DNA from: Micromonospora cathayae
GTDB lineage: Bacteria; Actinomycetota; Actinomycetes; Mycobacteriales; Micromonosporaceae
NCBI RefSeq assembly: GCF_028993575.1
Contig: NZ_CP118615.1
Coordinates: forward strand, 7,097,001-7,161,000
Direction of reading: 5' to 3'
Length of the DNA stretch: 64,000 nt
Position numbers and translations under genes: made by a program. Positions 62,592 to 64,000 of this stretch are shown here, one piece after another. Every line of letters starts with the position of its first letter. The first letter of the stretch is position 1. Under the pieces are notes generated by a model. That model did no database searches. It had not been told where the DNA came from and saw only the letters and a list, made by a program, of their open reading frames with translations.

Positions 62592-62606
62592 CCGTCAGAA
62601 TGACGG
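62592..62606. promoter_or_regulatory. palindrome in the kynA-lrp divergent region, candidate operator
   Basis: CCGTCA-GAA-TGACGG: perfect 6-bp arms around a 3-bp centre, 39 bp before the regulator start. The size fits the 15-bp palindromes bound by Lrp/AsnC proteins. Function inferred. Confidence 0.5.
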
Positions 62607-62644
62607 TCGAACTCCGGATTCACTTCACGAAGGGAAGGTCAGGC

Positions 62645-63115
62645 GTGGACGACATGGACTGGGCGTTGCTGCGCGAACTGCAGGCCGATGCGCGGCTGTC
62701 GTTCAGCGAGCTGTCCCGACGGGTGCACCTGTCGCCGCCGGCCGTCGCCGAGCGGGTACGCCGGCTGGAGGAGTCCCGGGTGATCACCGGCTACCACGCC
62801 CACGTGGACCTGGCCCGCGCCGGCCGGAGCGTACTCGCCCTGATCAGGATGTCCTGCTACGGCAGCCGGTGCATCCTGCACGACCCGGCGGTCCCCGACT
62901 GGCCGGAGATCCTGGAGATCCACCGGATCACCGGCGACGCGTGCAGCATGCTCAAGGTGGCCGCCGGCTCGATGGGCGCGTTCGAGGCGGTGATCGACCG
63001 GCTCGCCCCGTACGGCCAGCCGTCCAGCACCATGGTCCTCTCCACCCCGCTGGACTGGCAGCCGGTCACCCCGGCCGCCCCCGTCACCCCCGACCCGCCC
63101 GCCCCGCGACGCTGA
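62645..63115 (+). CDS. Lrp/AsnC family transcriptional regulator
   Basis: A 156-residue regulator. The helix-turn-helix is in LLRELQADARLSFSELSRRV...SPPAVAERVRRLEE (residues about 6-45). The C-terminal RAM effector-binding domain follows (HAHVDLARAGRSVLALIRMS, RITGDACSMLKVAAGSMGAFEAVIDRLAPYG). Start chosen at the GTG at 62645, after GGGAAGGTC. It is divergent from kynA, so it probably senses tryptophan or a related amino acid and regulates its breakdown. Confidence 0.92.
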   Translation: MDDMDWALLRELQADARLSFSELSRRVHLSPPAVAERVRRLEESRVITGYHAHVDLARAGRSVLALIRMSCYGSRCILHDPAVPDWPEILEIHRITGDACSMLKVAAGSMGAFEAVIDRLAPYGQPSSTMVLSTPLDWQPVTPAAPVTPDPPAPRR

Positions 63116-63286
63116 CCCGCCCGCCTACCGTCCCCGCGACGCCGACCCGCCCGCCGCCCGCGCCGGGACGCCGACCCGCCCGCCGGTCGCACCCGGGCCG
63201 CCGGCCGCTGCGGGGTTTGCCGCCCGGACAGCGGGAACCCAGGGCCCGTCGCCCAGCACAGCACGGGTGCCGGGAAGGGGAGGATC

Positions 63287-63862
63287 ATGCGGGGTCACCG
63301 ACCCGGCCACGCCGCTTCGGCGGCGCTGGTCATGCTCACGCTGCTCGGGATGCTCGTCCTCACCGCGGGGACGCCCGCCCGCGCCGGGGAGAACGTCTTC
63401 GTCGAGGTCAATCCGAGTACGGTCCAGGCCGGCAACCGGGTGAACCTGCGGGCCAGTTGCGACAACCGGAACGACCAGCAGGCGGAGGTCACCTCGGACG
63501 CCTTCGGCCGGGTGGTGCTGCGCCCGAACAACGGCGGCTCCGGCACCGGGCGGGACAACGACAATGGTGGCACCAGCCGGGCCGACAGCGGCTTCCTCAC
63601 CGGCGCGGTGACCGTGCCGGGCAGCACCGCACCGGGTGACTATCCGGTCGACCTGCGCTGTGCCAACGGCAACCGGGCGACCACCACGTTGACCGTGCTG
63701 AACATGACCCAGCCGAGCAAGGGTCCGGCCACCGGGGGCGGGGGCACCGCGGGTGGCCGGGGTGCCGGTTCGCTGCTGCTGGTCGGTGGTCTCGTGGTGG
63801 CCGCCGTCGCGGCCGGGCTGGGCGTCCTCGGCAGCCGCCCCCGGCGGCCCGGGAGTCCCTGA
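63287..63862 (+). CDS. secreted protein with C-terminal membrane anchor
   Basis: A 191-residue protein: signal peptide (cleavage near ARA-GEN, residue 33), a beta-rich domain with two cysteines (ASCDNRN and LRCANGN), a Gly-rich linker, and a C-terminal membrane segment (LLLVGGLVVAAVAAGLGVL) with a basic tail (SRPRRP). There is no LPXTG, so anchoring is by the helix. The pattern is known from actinobacterial proteins located just upstream of class F sortases. The next gene starts 13 bp later. Confidence 0.75.
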   Translation: MRGHRPGHAASAALVMLTLLGMLVLTAGTPARAGENVFVEVNPSTVQAGNRVNLRASCDNRNDQQAEVTSDAFGRVVLRPNNGGSGTGRDNDNGGTSRADSGFLTGAVTVPGSTAPGDYPVDLRCANGNRATTTLTVLNMTQPSKGPATGGGGTAGGRGAGSLLLVGGLVVAAVAAGLGVLGSRPRRPGSP

Positions 63863-63874
63863 CCGGGGTACGCC

Positions 63875-64000
63875 ATGACCGGCTCACCCCAGCACGACGG
63901 TCCGCGCCGGTCGTCGGCCCGCCCCGGCGTCGCCCGGCGGTCCGCGACCGGCCGGCCCGAACGCGGAACCCGGCTCCGGCGCGGCCCGGTCCCGCTGGGC
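63875..64000 (+). CDS. N-terminus of a protein cut by the window edge, possibly a class F sortase
   Basis: 42 codons are visible from the ATG (MTGSPQHDGPRRSS...), all in a basic, disordered, Arg/Pro/Gly-rich stretch with no stop. In Micromonospora-like genomes a class F sortase often follows the anchored secreted protein found here, and such sortases begin with a similar cytoplasmic tail. Nothing in the visible part proves this. Confidence 0.45.
   Translation, partial: MTGSPQHDGPRRSSARPGVARRSATGRPERGTRLRRGPVPLG

Overview
This is chromosomal DNA from a high-GC Gram-positive actinomycete, most likely Micromonosporaceae (Micromonospora-like). The reasons are very high GC, many GTG starts, a 16S-23S-5S operon with no tRNA in the spacer, a translational-type ileS T-box with ultrashort stem I, a homologue of a mycothiol-dependent nitroreductase, a CtaJ/DUF5130 pair and a tig-clpP1-clpP2-clpX locus. 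No IS element, integrase, CRISPR array or prophage module was seen.

Layout. 1-6.9 kb: a radical-SAM gene running off the left edge, a lipoprotein, a proline-rich membrane protein, an FeS-type photolyase/cryptochrome and a PlsC-like acyltransferase. 7.0-19 kb: ileS with its T-box, an AhpD-like protein, ndk, a membrane/repeat/VOC fusion protein, the valS-folC-DUF4233 operon with 4-bp overlaps, and a membrane protein sharing an extracytoplasmic domain with the proline-rich protein. 19.2-25.0 kb: a complete rRNA operon on the minus strand with three readable tandem promoters and long complementary processing stems around 16S and 23S. 25-30.6 kb: a small membrane protein, a nitrilase-family amidase, clpX, clpP2, clpP1 and tig. 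30.7-37.7 kb: tRNA-Pro, tRNA-Gly and an accessory stretch. The 3' end of tRNA-Gly is duplicated as an exact 41-bp direct repeat that brackets a 635-bp segment carrying one gene; beyond lie an alpha/beta hydrolase, a CPCC protein, a questin-oxidase-like protein, an AadA-like nucleotidyltransferase, lipoproteins and a DinB protein. 38-40.6 kb: two tandem secreted subtilases, the second with a degraded active-site environment.

40.9-49.8 kb is the most remarkable part: a compact biosynthetic locus on the minus strand. It encodes an adenylation-thiolation-reductase NRPS-like enzyme, an aldo/keto reductase, a sulfotransferase-like protein, an HK97-fold capsid-like protein and an MFS exporter, with a DAO-type FAD oxidoreductase convergent to them. 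The capsid-like protein has HK97/encapsulin landmarks, overlaps the sulfotransferase gene by 4 bp, and has no phage genes around it. This matches the concept of natural-product (family 3) encapsulins: a protein shell made with a small pathway that probably activates an amino or carboxylic acid, releases it as an aldehyde, and reduces or modifies it further.

50-64 kb: a secreted trypsin, a large secreted GxSxG hydrolase-like protein, a membrane protein, rpiB, a DUF1015 protein, a nitroreductase homologue with a CPWA active site, pepN, DUF5130 with ctaJ, kynA divergent from an Lrp/AsnC regulator with a palindrome between them, and a secreted anchored protein followed by a gene cut by the right edge.

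All coordinates and motif readings were made by eye. Family names rest on recalled motifs, not database searches.
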